From an uncultured Bacteroidota bacterium (GTDB taxonomy: Bacteria; Bacteroidota; Bacteroidia; Flavobacteriales; Flavobacteriaceae): DNA of 15,880 nucleotides. Each line of letters begins with the position of its first letter. Within the stretch, counting starts at the first letter, position 1. Both the position numbers and the translations under genes were made by a program. The notes below the pieces were generated by a model. The model was not told the DNA's origin. It saw only the letters and a program-made list of their open reading frames with translations, and did no database searches. Positions 7,516-14,889 of this stretch are shown here, piece by piece. Location of the stretch: positions 1 to 15,880 of the forward strand of contig CACONV010000017.1 of assembly GCA_902628605.1 (NCBI GenBank). Reading direction: 5' to 3'.

Positions 7516-9825
7516 TTAAATGGAAATATGAACTTCTCCGTTGCTGTCAAATGTGAATTTTTGATTATTTACATATATAAAACAATCCTGAGTTAAACTT
7601 AAACAGCATTGAAACAAGCTTTTACTGAATTTAATTTTATAAATATTTTGTCTAAAATTGATTTTAAATGCCAAATCTTTCCAATTTTTAGGTAAGTGGG
7701 GGGTAAAATGAAGCGAGTTGTTTTTTACCCGCATCCCAGCAAAACCTTCAACAATTGTTAACCAACTGCCAGCCATAGAGGTAATATGTAGCCCTTCCTC
7801 AACCTCCTTATTATAGTCATCTAAGTCTAACCTAGAGGCTCTTTTAAAGAGATCATATGCAAATTCAATTTTTCCAAGTTTGCAAGCAACGATTGAGTGA
7901 ATACAAGGCGATAAAGAAGACTCATGAACTGTGAATTTTTCATAAAACTCATAATTATTTTTAATTTGTTCAATGTCAAACTTGTCCTCAAAGAAGTATA
8001 TTCCTTGTAGAACATCTGCCTGTTTTATGTAGGGAGACCGTAAAATTCGATCCCATGACCAATTCTGATTTAAGGGTCTTTGCGAATCATCTAACTTATC
8101 AACTTCCTTTAGATCCTTATCGAAGAATCCATCTTGTTGGACAAAAACACCCAGCTCCTTGTCTTCATTTAAATAAATACTTTTTGAAATTTTTAACCAA
8201 TAATCTAGCTCAGACTTCTTTATGTTGAGTTTTTTAAATAATTTTTCAAATGATTCGGGGTTATCTTTTTTTATGATGCTTATATTATCTAATGTAAACT
8301 CTAAACACCATTTGGTACTGTAATTTGTGTACCAATTATTATTGATATTATTTTCATATTCGTTTGGTCCAGTAACCCCCAAAATAACATATTTCTTTTT
8401 TTTGTCTGAGTAGGAGACCCTTTGAGCCCAAAATCTGCAAATTCCAACCAAGACCTCTAAGCCTTTGTTAACTAAATATTTTGAGTCGCCCGTGTATCTT
8501 TGGTAGTTAAAGATTGCGAATGCAATTGCATTATTCCTGTGTATTTCTTCAAAAGTAATTTCCCACTCGTTATGACATTCTTCCCCATTCATCGTAACCA
8601 TTGGAAATAAAGCTGCACCATCTTCAAATCCAAGTTTTTTTGCATTATCGATTGCTTTGTCTAATTGAAGATATCTGTAATTTAAAAGATTTAGGGTCAC
8701 CTTAGGAGGTTTAGTGCCTAAACAAAAAGGAACACAATATGCCTCTGTATCCCAATATGTACTTCCTCCATATTTTTCTCCTGTAAAACCCTTTGGACCA
8801 AAATTTAGATTTGGGTCATCACCTCTGTATGTTTGATTTAATTGGAAAATATTAAATCTAATGGCCTGTTGAGATTTAACGTCCCCACTAACTTTAATAT
8901 CCGATTGTTCCCAAATTTTAGACCATTCTATTCTATGTTCTTGATAAAGACCTTCAAACGAGGTGTTTTCTAAATAATTTAAAATCTTATTTGTTTTACT
9001 TTCAATTTTATTCCAGTCGTTAGAATCAGAAGTCACATATCCTCCAAACTTTTCTACTTTTAAAGTGTTACCACTTTTTAATGTTTTTTCAGAGTTAAGC
9101 AATATTTTTTTGGAATTAGATTTTGCTATGAAAGGCTTTTCAAGTTTAACATTGTTGTCATATAAATTGGTTTTCATGTAGGTGATCACTTTAAAACCAG
9201 TTTTTTTCACCTTACTTTTTACGAGTGATTTATTTTGGGTATTAATTTTTTCTTTTGTTTCCCAAAATTTTTCATCCCAATTGCTATCGTCATTGGATAC
9301 ATCAAAATCAATATATTGGGACATAGATATTTTAACATCTCTGTTGCATCTAATTTTATAGGAAATTGCTCCCACAGATTTTCTTTTCATAGATATAAAC
9401 CTTTTTGAGTTTATCTCCACTTTTAAATCATTTTTTATTTTAACAGAAATTGAGCGCTCATATAGACCATTTTTCATGTCTAATTTTCTCTCAAATTTTT
9501 CAATCTTATCAACTTTATTTAAATCAAGAGGTATACTATCAATTGATATTGAAATTCCAATCCAACTTGGAGCATTAATTACCTTTGCGAAGTATTCTGG
9601 GTAACCGTTTTTCCACCACCCAACTTTTGTTTTATCAGGATAATAAATACCTCCTATATAACTGCCTTGTAGTGATTTGCCACTAAAATCTTCTTCAAAA
9701 TTGGCTCTCTGACCCATAGCACCATTACCAATGCTAAAGATACTTTCAGAACCCATTACTTTACCTGGGTCCCATCCTTCTTCAATTATTTTCCAAGGAT
9801 CAATTTTATAAGTATGTTTTTCCAT
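7516..9825 (-). CDS. Glycoside hydrolase family 65 phosphorylase, probable maltose phosphorylase
   Basis: A 769-residue cytoplasmic enzyme without a signal peptide, the usual length for GH65 (about 750-790). By family it cleaves an alpha-glucoside with inorganic phosphate to give beta-glucose-1-phosphate and glucose. Domains in order: N-terminal beta-sandwich (about 1-290), linker, (alpha/alpha)6 catalytic barrel (about 320-700), C-terminal beta domain. Seen motifs: YWDTEAYCVPFCL (357-369), ECHNEWEITFEEIHRN (416-431) and GPNEYENNINNNWYTNY (486-502). Glu489 in GPNEYE sits where the general acid of Lactobacillus brevis maltose phosphorylase (Glu487, from memory) is expected. HITSMAGSW (680-688) is the phosphate-side segment. 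The HNEWEITFEEIHRN loop resembles maltose rather than trehalose or kojibiose phosphorylases. Its start is one base after the pgmB stop, and pgmB encodes the next step of the pathway. Maltose is the best guess; another alpha-glucobiose is possible. Confidence 0.92.
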   Translation of the reverse strand: MEKHTYKIDPWKIIEEGWDPGKVMGSESIFSIGNGAMGQRANFEEDFSGKSLQGSYIGGIYYPDKTKVGWWKNGYPEYFAKVINAPSWIGISISIDSIPLDLNKVDKIEKFERKLDMKNGLYERSISVKIKNDLKVEINSKRFISMKRKSVGAISYKIRCNRDVKISMSQYIDFDVSNDDSNWDEKFWETKEKINTQNKSLVKSKVKKTGFKVITYMKTNLYDNNVKLEKPFIAKSNSKKILLNSEKTLKSGNTLKVEKFGGYVTSDSNDWNKIESKTNKILNYLENTSFEGLYQEHRIEWSKIWEQSDIKVSGDVKSQQAIRFNIFQLNQTYRGDDPNLNFGPKGFTGEKYGGSTYWDTEAYCVPFCLGTKPPKVTLNLLNYRYLQLDKAIDNAKKLGFEDGAALFPMVTMNGEECHNEWEITFEEIHRNNAIAFAIFNYQRYTGDSKYLVNKGLEVLVGICRFWAQRVSYSDKKKKYVILGVTGPNEYENNINNNWYTNYSTKWCLEFTLDNISIIKKDNPESFEKLFKKLNIKKSELDYWLKISKSIYLNEDKELGVFVQQDGFFDKDLKEVDKLDDSQRPLNQNWSWDRILRSPYIKQADVLQGIYFFEDKFDIEQIKNNYEFYEKFTVHESSLSPCIHSIVACKLGKIEFAYDLFKRASRLDLDDYNKEVEEGLHITSMAGSWLTIVEGFAGMRVKNNSLHFTPHLPKNWKDLAFKINFRQNIYKIKFSKSLFQCCLSLTQDCFIYVNNQKFTFDSNGEVHISI

Positions 9826-9826
9826 T

Positions 9827-10471
9827 CTAAATCACGTTTTCAAAAAATTCAAGCGGTATATGATCTAGTGAATTAAAATTATATTTTGCATTTTCAATTT
9901 TTCCGCTCGTACCAATAGCAACTGAAACCATTTTTGCCTTATTAGCTGCCTTTACGCCTGCGATGGAGTCCTCAAATACAATTATTTCTTTTGGATTTAC
10001 CCCAAGCATTTTTGCCCCTTTTAAAAAAACTTCAGGATGGGGTTTTGATTTTGTAGTTAAATTCCCGTCTATTATTACTTTAAACTTGTTTTTTATTCCA
10101 AGTTTTTTTAAAATTTGATGTGCATTTCTACTTGCAGATCCCAATGCTACAGGAATACCCTTAATCCCAGCAAAACCTATTAATTTGTTAACTCCAGGCA
10201 ATATATCCGTATGACTAAGATTAGAAATAAAACCTTTGTATAATTCGTTTTTTTTCTCCAAATACTTTTTCTTTTCAAATCTGTCAGCTGAAACCCCTCC
10301 CCAAGATAATATCCTATCTAATGATTCTTCTCTACCAACACCTTTCAAAAGTTCATTTTGAGTTTTTGACAATTCAAAACCAAAGTTTCTAGAAATTATT
10401 TTCCAGGATTTAAAATGGTATTTCGCTGTGTCAACGATAATTCCGTCAAGATCAAAAATAAATGCTTTCAA
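9827..10471 (-). CDS. pgmB: Beta-phosphoglucomutase (HAD superfamily), TTG start
   Basis: A 214-residue HAD phosphotransferase that converts beta-glucose-1-phosphate to glucose-6-phosphate. Visible residues match the well-studied Lactococcus lactis enzyme with a near-constant offset: nucleophile Asp7 and acid/base Asp9 in FDLDGIIVDT, His19, the substrate-gating arginine in KGVGREESLDRIL (Arg47), GSASRN (111-116), Lys143 in KSKPHPEVF, and FEDSIAGV with Glu167/Asp168 for magnesium. The KGV-x-REES signature separates it from generic HAD phosphatases. The only reasonable start is TTG at 10469-10471: an in-frame stop (the stop of the upstream gene) lies three codons before it and no ATG is near. 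The gene sits between the YkuK-like gene and GH65, with a one-base gap to the latter, so it should process the phosphorylase product directly. Confidence 0.92.
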   Translation of the reverse strand: MKAFIFDLDGIIVDTAKYHFKSWKIISRNFGFELSKTQNELLKGVGREESLDRILSWGGVSADRFEKKKYLEKKNELYKGFISNLSHTDILPGVNKLIGFAGIKGIPVALGSASRNAHQILKKLGIKNKFKVIIDGNLTTKSKPHPEVFLKGAKMLGVNPKEIIVFEDSIAGVKAANKAKMVSVAIGTSGKIENAKYNFNSLDHIPLEFFENVI

Positions 10472-10480
10472 ATCAAAAAT

Positions 10481-10939
10481 TTATTTGCAATGGTAATCAG
10501 CAGCCCTAGTGGCAATTTGGGCATGTGGTTTGATATTTACTTTATAACCAAGAGAATTTGCCAACCCTCTAGATGCATTTACTAATTTATTTGATTTAAA
10601 ATTTTCGTTTTCGTTATAATCCAAATCAATCTCTGGAGTTATATTCAAGGATTTTTTTATATATTCTGCTATATCAATACTTAATTCGGTTTCTTTCCAA
10701 AGCCTAGTCCAAAGGTCTCTAATTTGAGGGACTCCGCTTTTTTTTAAGATATAATGAACACCTCTGTTACCAAACCTGTAGGCAATAACTGTTATATATT
10801 GTGTTTTTTTAGCTAAACTTTGAGAATCAGTTCCTACATAAATTTCAACGAATGGGTTTTTTTTAAGTATTTCTCTTGTATGATCAATAGGGTCAATTAT
10901 ATTACCCCTGATGTCTTTAAAATCAACACTGTTTTCCAT
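10481..10939 (-). CDS. YkuK-like (DUF458) predicted RNase H-fold protein
   Basis: A 152-residue soluble protein resembling the YkuK/DUF458 family, predicted to have an RNase H-like fold. Features seen: VGTDSQS at residues 35-41 as first strand and first acidic residue (Asp38), a following beta-hairpin (TQYITVIAYRFGNRGVHYIL), a helix with Glu83/Glu85, a third-strand acidic patch EIDLDYNE (103-110), and a C-terminal helix with Asp148 in RAADYH. These could form the acidic metal site of an RNase H-like nuclease. Activity is not established for the family as far as I know. It is the first gene of the YkuK-pgmB-GH65 operon, with pgmB starting 9 bases after its stop and in the same frame. How it relates to sugar phosphorolysis is unclear; it may simply share the transcript. 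The family call rests on motif memory. Confidence 0.75.
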   Translation of the reverse strand: MENSVDFKDIRGNIIDPIDHTREILKKNPFVEIYVGTDSQSLAKKTQYITVIAYRFGNRGVHYILKKSGVPQIRDLWTRLWKETELSIDIAEYIKKSLNITPEIDLDYNENENFKSNKLVNASRGLANSLGYKVNIKPHAQIATRAADYHCK

Positions 10940-10945
10940 ATGACT

Positions 10946-10977
10946 AAAATATAATTTTTATGAGTTAAGATTGACAA
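10946..10977 (-). promoter_or_regulatory. Possible Bacteroidetes-type promoter for the YkuK-pgmB-GH65 operon
   Basis: Read on the minus strand: TTG (10977-10975), a 21-base spacer, then TATATTTT (10953-10946), against the known Bacteroidetes pattern TTTG ... TAnnTTTG; the last base of the -7 box differs. The box ends 6 bases before the ATG at 10939, which would leave almost no leader. In such AT-rich DNA this could be chance. Confidence 0.28.
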
Positions 10978-10988
10978 TTTCTTTTAAA

Positions 10989-11004
10989 AAGTTGAATTTA
11001 ACTT
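10989..11004 (-). terminator. 16-bp palindrome downstream of the AGCS gene
   Basis: AAGTTGAATTTAACTT is self-complementary with one G-T wobble. Read on the minus strand it follows the symporter stop by about 30 bases and runs into TTT, so it may be a weak terminator separating that operon from the YkuK operon. It also resembles the repeat at 7451-7471 and could be an operator for the YkuK operon just downstream. Confidence 0.3.
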
Positions 11005-11035
11005 AAAAAAACAGGAAGTATTTATTATCATATTT

Positions 11036-12367
11036 CTAAAAATTAGTTTTATTTATTTCCTGATTAACAAGTTTTGACAAGTAAATCACTGAAATCATGT
11101 TTGGTATAGCCATTAAAGCAAACGATAAATCAATCAGACTTATTACAAAATTAACCGACGAAATAGCAGAAAAAAAGATGCTAATTAAATAGACATAGTT
11201 GTAAATGAACCCATATTTATTTTTGGTCAAAAAGTCTAAACATTTTACACCATAATATGAGTAGGTAAAAAGAGTAGTTATTCCGAACACAATCACCATA
11301 AAAACTAAAAATATATCTCCAAGCCCATAAAAAAGACGATTAAACGATTCTAGAGTTAAAAGAATTCCATTTAATTCTGTATCTAGATATGAACCACTTA
11401 CTATAACTACAATTCCTGTAATTGAACATACCAATATTGTATCCAACAGTGGACCCAAACTTGCAACTAAACCTTCGTTTATTGGCACCTTTGTCTGAGA
11501 TTGACCGTGGTACATGGGTGCGTTACCAATACCACTTTCATTAGAGAAAACAGCTCTTCTTACACCGAGTAATACAAGACCCCAAAAACCACCAACATAC
11601 ATAGTTTTAAAATCAAATGCAGAAAAAATTATTATTTTTAAAACATGTGGGATTTGCGTTATATTATCTATTATAACCCACCCACCCATCAAAAAATACA
11701 GTATAACCATAAGAGGGACTAGCTTGGATGTTGTTTTAACAATTTTTTTTAAACCTCCTAAAATCACCCACCCAGAGGCTAAAATTAACAATAACCCAAA
11801 AGAGCCTTTATAAATAAAGCTGTCAATAGCACTATTTACTGATGGATAAATGACTTGAACTACCGTTTGAGTTAGTTGGTTTGCCGTAAAAGCAGGTAAA
11901 ACTCCAAATAAAGCTGCAATACAAAACCAGTTTGCCAAAAATTTTCCAGACCTAGGTATTCCAATTGTCATATAGTACATTGGACCTCCTAATGGCTCGC
12001 CATTTAGCTCCTTCCTCCTTAATTTTACAGATAGAGTACAGCTATAAAATTTTATTACAGATCCGAGAAGAGCTGTTATCCACATCCATACAAGCACACC
12101 TGGACCTCCCATGTGAATAGCAATTGCTACACCAGAGATATTACCCAATCCTACGGTTGAAGCTAAAACAGCCGATAATGCTTCAAAACGAGATATCCCC
12201 TTTTCTGAATTTTTTTTAAATAAAAGTGAAAACCCTTTATTGATTTTTTTAACAGAAAATCCTTTTGAATCTAAAAGAAGAAATAGACCTCCACCAATAA
12301 TTAAAATAAGCATTACCCATTCTAAAGGAGCTATTAATTGATTTATAAAATGAGTTAACCAATTCAA
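11036..12367 (-). CDS. AGCS-family sodium:amino acid (alanine/glycine) symporter, TTG start
   Basis: A 443-residue inner-membrane transporter with about ten or eleven hydrophobic segments. Family motifs: STVGLGNISGVAIAIHMGGPG (within residues 70-90, the core of substrate and sodium binding), EPLGGPMYYM (124-133), and GVRRAVFSNESGIGNAPMYH (268-287), which corresponds to the RRG-FSNEAG-GSAP segment of AgcS proteins, followed by DTILVCS. It should import alanine, glycine or a related small amino acid with sodium. The first codon is TTG at 12367; a stop lies two codons upstream in the same frame and the next Met (residue 19) would cut into the first membrane segment. It begins 11 bases after the stop of the secreted-protein gene, so the two probably form an operon. 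The exact amino acid cannot be read. Confidence 0.9.
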   Translation of the reverse strand: MNWLTHFINQLIAPLEWVMLILIIGGGLFLLLDSKGFSVKKINKGFSLLFKKNSEKGISRFEALSAVLASTVGLGNISGVAIAIHMGGPGVLVWMWITALLGSVIKFYSCTLSVKLRRKELNGEPLGGPMYYMTIGIPRSGKFLANWFCIAALFGVLPAFTANQLTQTVVQVIYPSVNSAIDSFIYKGSFGLLLILASGWVILGGLKKIVKTTSKLVPLMVILYFLMGGWVIIDNITQIPHVLKIIIFSAFDFKTMYVGGFWGLVLLGVRRAVFSNESGIGNAPMYHGQSQTKVPINEGLVASLGPLLDTILVCSITGIVVIVSGSYLDTELNGILLTLESFNRLFYGLGDIFLVFMVIVFGITTLFTYSYYGVKCLDFLTKNKYGFIYNYVYLISIFFSAISSVNFVISLIDLSFALMAIPNMISVIYLSKLVNQEINKTNF

Positions 12368-12378
12368 ATTTTAGGATT

Positions 12379-13032
12379 TTAATTATCTTGTTTTACAACA
12401 ATGAAGGTAGCTTTAGAACCAGTTGCAAGGTTCCAAAGATTAGACATCATTACATTTCCATCATCATCATAAACCCTTACCTCCGCAGTGTTGGGACCGG
12501 ATTCTCCTTGATTTAATGCAACAAAATCAATTTTATTAAAACCCTCTAAAAGTTTAACATCCATCTTTTTATACCTTTGAGTCAAGAGTATATTTGGATA
12601 AATTATGTCATCATTAAATCTTATTTGGACTCTGTCTCCATCGGGTTCTTGATGGTCTCTAAAAACTATTCTAACATTTTCAGTTGAACTAATAAAGTCT
12701 CCAAGATACTGGTCAGCCTTAAATTTGGGAGCATTGCCTTCATTTTTATTTGAATTTAACTTTTTTAAGTAAGCGTCCCCTGGATTTATGAATGCTTCTT
12801 CATTTTCCATTTGAATATTATTTTCAAATCCTTTGGGGCTTTCAAAATTAGGTTCTTTAGAAAAGAAATCTTTTTTAAGATAGTCAGGTAAATTATTCTC
12901 AGGTAATTTCAGAATAGATTTAGATGTTTTATCTATTTCAATTTTTTTTTCTAAGGATTTTATTTCTATCTGAGAATAGGAATAATTGAAAAGAAAAACA
13001 AAAAAAGTATAAATAGATAAATTGAATTTCAT
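12379..13032 (-). CDS. Secreted conserved protein of unknown function, C-terminal beta-sandwich
   Basis: A 217-residue protein with a signal peptide (FNLSIYTFFVFLFNYSYS, cleavage about residue 20 before Gln). Residues 20-105 are charged, low in hydrophobics and probably extended. Residues 108-215 look like a compact all-beta domain, with RIVFRDHQEPDGDRVQIRF (121-139), LLEGFNKIDFVALNQG (161-176), SGPNTAEVRVYDDDGN (178-193) and a closing WNLATGSKATFIVVK. The DHQEPDGDR loop is acidic and could bind calcium. I recall similar domains in flavobacterial secreted proteins without known function; I assign none. Its close coupling to the AGCS symporter downstream (11 bases) suggests an accessory role at the envelope, but this is inference. 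It is divergent from the SSS symporter. Confidence 0.8.
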   Translation of the reverse strand: MKFNLSIYTFFVFLFNYSYSQIEIKSLEKKIEIDKTSKSILKLPENNLPDYLKKDFFSKEPNFESPKGFENNIQMENEEAFINPGDAYLKKLNSNKNEGNAPKFKADQYLGDFISSTENVRIVFRDHQEPDGDRVQIRFNDDIIYPNILLTQRYKKMDVKLLEGFNKIDFVALNQGESGPNTAEVRVYDDDGNVMMSNLWNLATGSKATFIVVKQDN

Positions 13033-13119
13033 TCATCAAACCTAATTATTTTAAAGCAGAAATTATCACTTTTTTATCATTTTAAACTATATTCAGATAA
13101 TTAATAAAGCAAACCAAAA
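13033..13119. promoter_or_regulatory. Divergent promoter region, secreted-protein operon / SSS symporter
   Basis: An 87-base AT-rich divergent region. On the minus strand TAGGTTTG (13044-13037) matches the Bacteroidetes -7 consensus TAnnTTTG exactly, but it ends only 4 bases before the ATG at 13032, implying a leaderless or near-leaderless message. No clear TTTG lies 19-21 bases upstream. On the plus strand TATATTCA (13088-13095), about 25 bases before the symporter ATG, is a weaker candidate. Confidence 0.4.
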
Positions 13120-14889
13120 ATGAAACTTGAATTAATAGATTGGTCTATAATATTTTTCTTTTTTTTAATTACGCTCTTAATTGGTTTGTGGTCGTCAAAA
13201 ACTGCAGGCAAAAGCACAGATGAATTTTTCCTATCCGGTAGAAATATGCCGTGGTGGCTGCTGGGTGTCTCTATGGTTGCCACGACATTTTCAGCTGATA
13301 CCCCCAATTTAGTAACAGATATTGTAAGGACGAATGGAGTAGCTGGTAATTGGGTTTGGTGGGCTTTTTTGTTAACCGGAATGCTAACGGTATTTGTTTA
13401 CGCTAGGCTTTGGAGAAAATCAGGCGTTCTAACAGATTTGGAATTCTATGAAATCAGATATAGTGGAAAGGAGGCAGCTTTCCTTCGAGGTTTTAGAGCA
13501 ATTTATTTAGGGGTTTTTTTTAATATAATGATTATGGCTACTGTGTGCCTTGCAGCTATTAAAATAGGTGGAATAATTTTAGGACTTTCTCCATTAAACA
13601 CATTGCTGATTGCATCAACAATTACAGTAATATATAGTATGCTTGGTGGCTTTAAAGGGGTTGTATATACAGATTTTTTCCAATTTATATTAGCAATGTC
13701 AGTTACGATTTGGTCTGCATCCTTTTTTATTGGACTCCCTGAAATTCAAAGTTTAACTAATCTATTTTCACATCCGAATGTGATTAATAAATTGGATTTA
13801 ATTCCAGATATAAATGACAGGGAAGTTTTTATTACAATTTTTGTTCTTCCGCTTGCTGTGCAGTGGTGGAGTGTATGGTATCCTGGAGCTGAACCTGGGG
13901 GTGGAGGGTATATAGCTCAAAGAATGCTGTCTGCTAAAGATGAAAATAATGCTATATGGGCAACATTGTTATTTAATTTTGCTCATTACGCAATAAGACC
14001 TTGGCCTTGGATTATAATAGCACTAGCCTCTTTAATTATTTATCCTGATTTGGCTTCAATCAGTGAAGCGTTTCCAGGAATTGATGAAAATTTTTTAAAG
14101 AACGACTTAGCATATCCAGCAATGATGACTTTGTTGCCAAAAGGTGTCATTGGTTTGATGGTCGCCTCCCTTGTTGCTGCGTTTATGTCAACTATATCTT
14201 CTCATTTAAATTGGGGTTCTTCGTACATTGTCCATGATTTTTACTCAAGATTTATAAATTCAAACTCTACTGATTCCAAAAAAGTACTTATTGGAAGACT
14301 ATCAACTCTCGTTTTAATGTTTTTATCTGCCTGTTTTGCACTTCTTCTAAACAATGCTCTGCAAGCATTTCAAATTTTATTACAAATTGGGGCTGGTACG
14401 GGCCTTTTGTTTATTGTAAGATGGTTTTGGTATAGAATAAATGCTTACAGCGAGATAACCGCTATGGTTGTTTCTTTCATTCTTGCCATTTACTTGCAAA
14501 TAATCCATACTCGTTTAGGTTTTGAATCAATACCACAAGACATCCAATTCTTAACAAGTGTATTTATTACCACTATAGCATGGGTAGGTGTAAGTTTATT
14601 AACACCACCGTCTAATCTAAATACATTGAAAGATTTTTATATTAAAATCCAACCTGGAGGAAAAGGGTGGAATAAAATTAAAGCTGAAATTGATAACAAG
14701 GAAATTGAAAAAAAAGTTTTTTGGACTATTCCCAGAGGAATTGTGTGTATGATAATTAGTGTTTTTGGAATTTACGGTGCTTTGTTTAGTGTGGGCTTTT
14801 TTATATATGGGAAAAATATACAAGCAATATTATTATTGCTGTTAACTCTTATTGCTTTTTTCTCGCTCTGGAAATATTCCAAAAATTAA
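13120..14889 (+). CDS. SSS-family sodium:solute symporter
   Basis: A 589-residue inner-membrane transporter with roughly 14 hydrophobic segments, typical of the SSS family (LeuT-like fold). Motifs seen: DEFFLSGRNMPWWLLGVSMV (within 34-53) leading into TM1 with TTFSADTPN; GGFKGVVYTDFFQF (176-189), the SSF signature; and TM8 with LVAAFMSTISSHLNWGSS (351-368), where Ser/Thr side chains usually complete the sodium site. RRW-type loops and an HDFY segment follow. It should couple sodium influx to uptake of a sugar, amino acid or other organic solute; the substrate is not deducible, and no catabolic gene is attached to it here. Start is ATG at 13120. Its stop overlaps that of the convergent NupC gene by 4 bases, leaving no room for a terminator between them. 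Confidence 0.9.
   Translation: MKLELIDWSIIFFFFLITLLIGLWSSKTAGKSTDEFFLSGRNMPWWLLGVSMVATTFSADTPNLVTDIVRTNGVAGNWVWWAFLLTGMLTVFVYARLWRKSGVLTDLEFYEIRYSGKEAAFLRGFRAIYLGVFFNIMIMATVCLAAIKIGGIILGLSPLNTLLIASTITVIYSMLGGFKGVVYTDFFQFILAMSVTIWSASFFIGLPEIQSLTNLFSHPNVINKLDLIPDINDREVFITIFVLPLAVQWWSVWYPGAEPGGGGYIAQRMLSAKDENNAIWATLLFNFAHYAIRPWPWIIIALASLIIYPDLASISEAFPGIDENFLKNDLAYPAMMTLLPKGVIGLMVASLVAAFMSTISSHLNWGSSYIVHDFYSRFINSNSTDSKKVLIGRLSTLVLMFLSACFALLLNNALQAFQILLQIGAGTGLLFIVRWFWYRINAYSEITAMVVSFILAIYLQIIHTRLGFESIPQDIQFLTSVFITTIAWVGVSLLTPPSNLNTLKDFYIKIQPGGKGWNKIKAEIDNKEIEKKVFWTIPRGIVCMIISVFGIYGALFSVGFFIYGKNIQAILLLLLTLIAFFSLWKYSKN

Noticed and set aside
11514..11813. 99-codon plus-strand frame inside the AGCS symporter
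   Set aside because: It is antisense to a strongly conserved transporter and has no domain features.
14617..14823. 68-codon minus-strand frame inside the SSS symporter
   Set aside because: It is the antisense shadow of the hydrophilic C-terminal part of the transporter.
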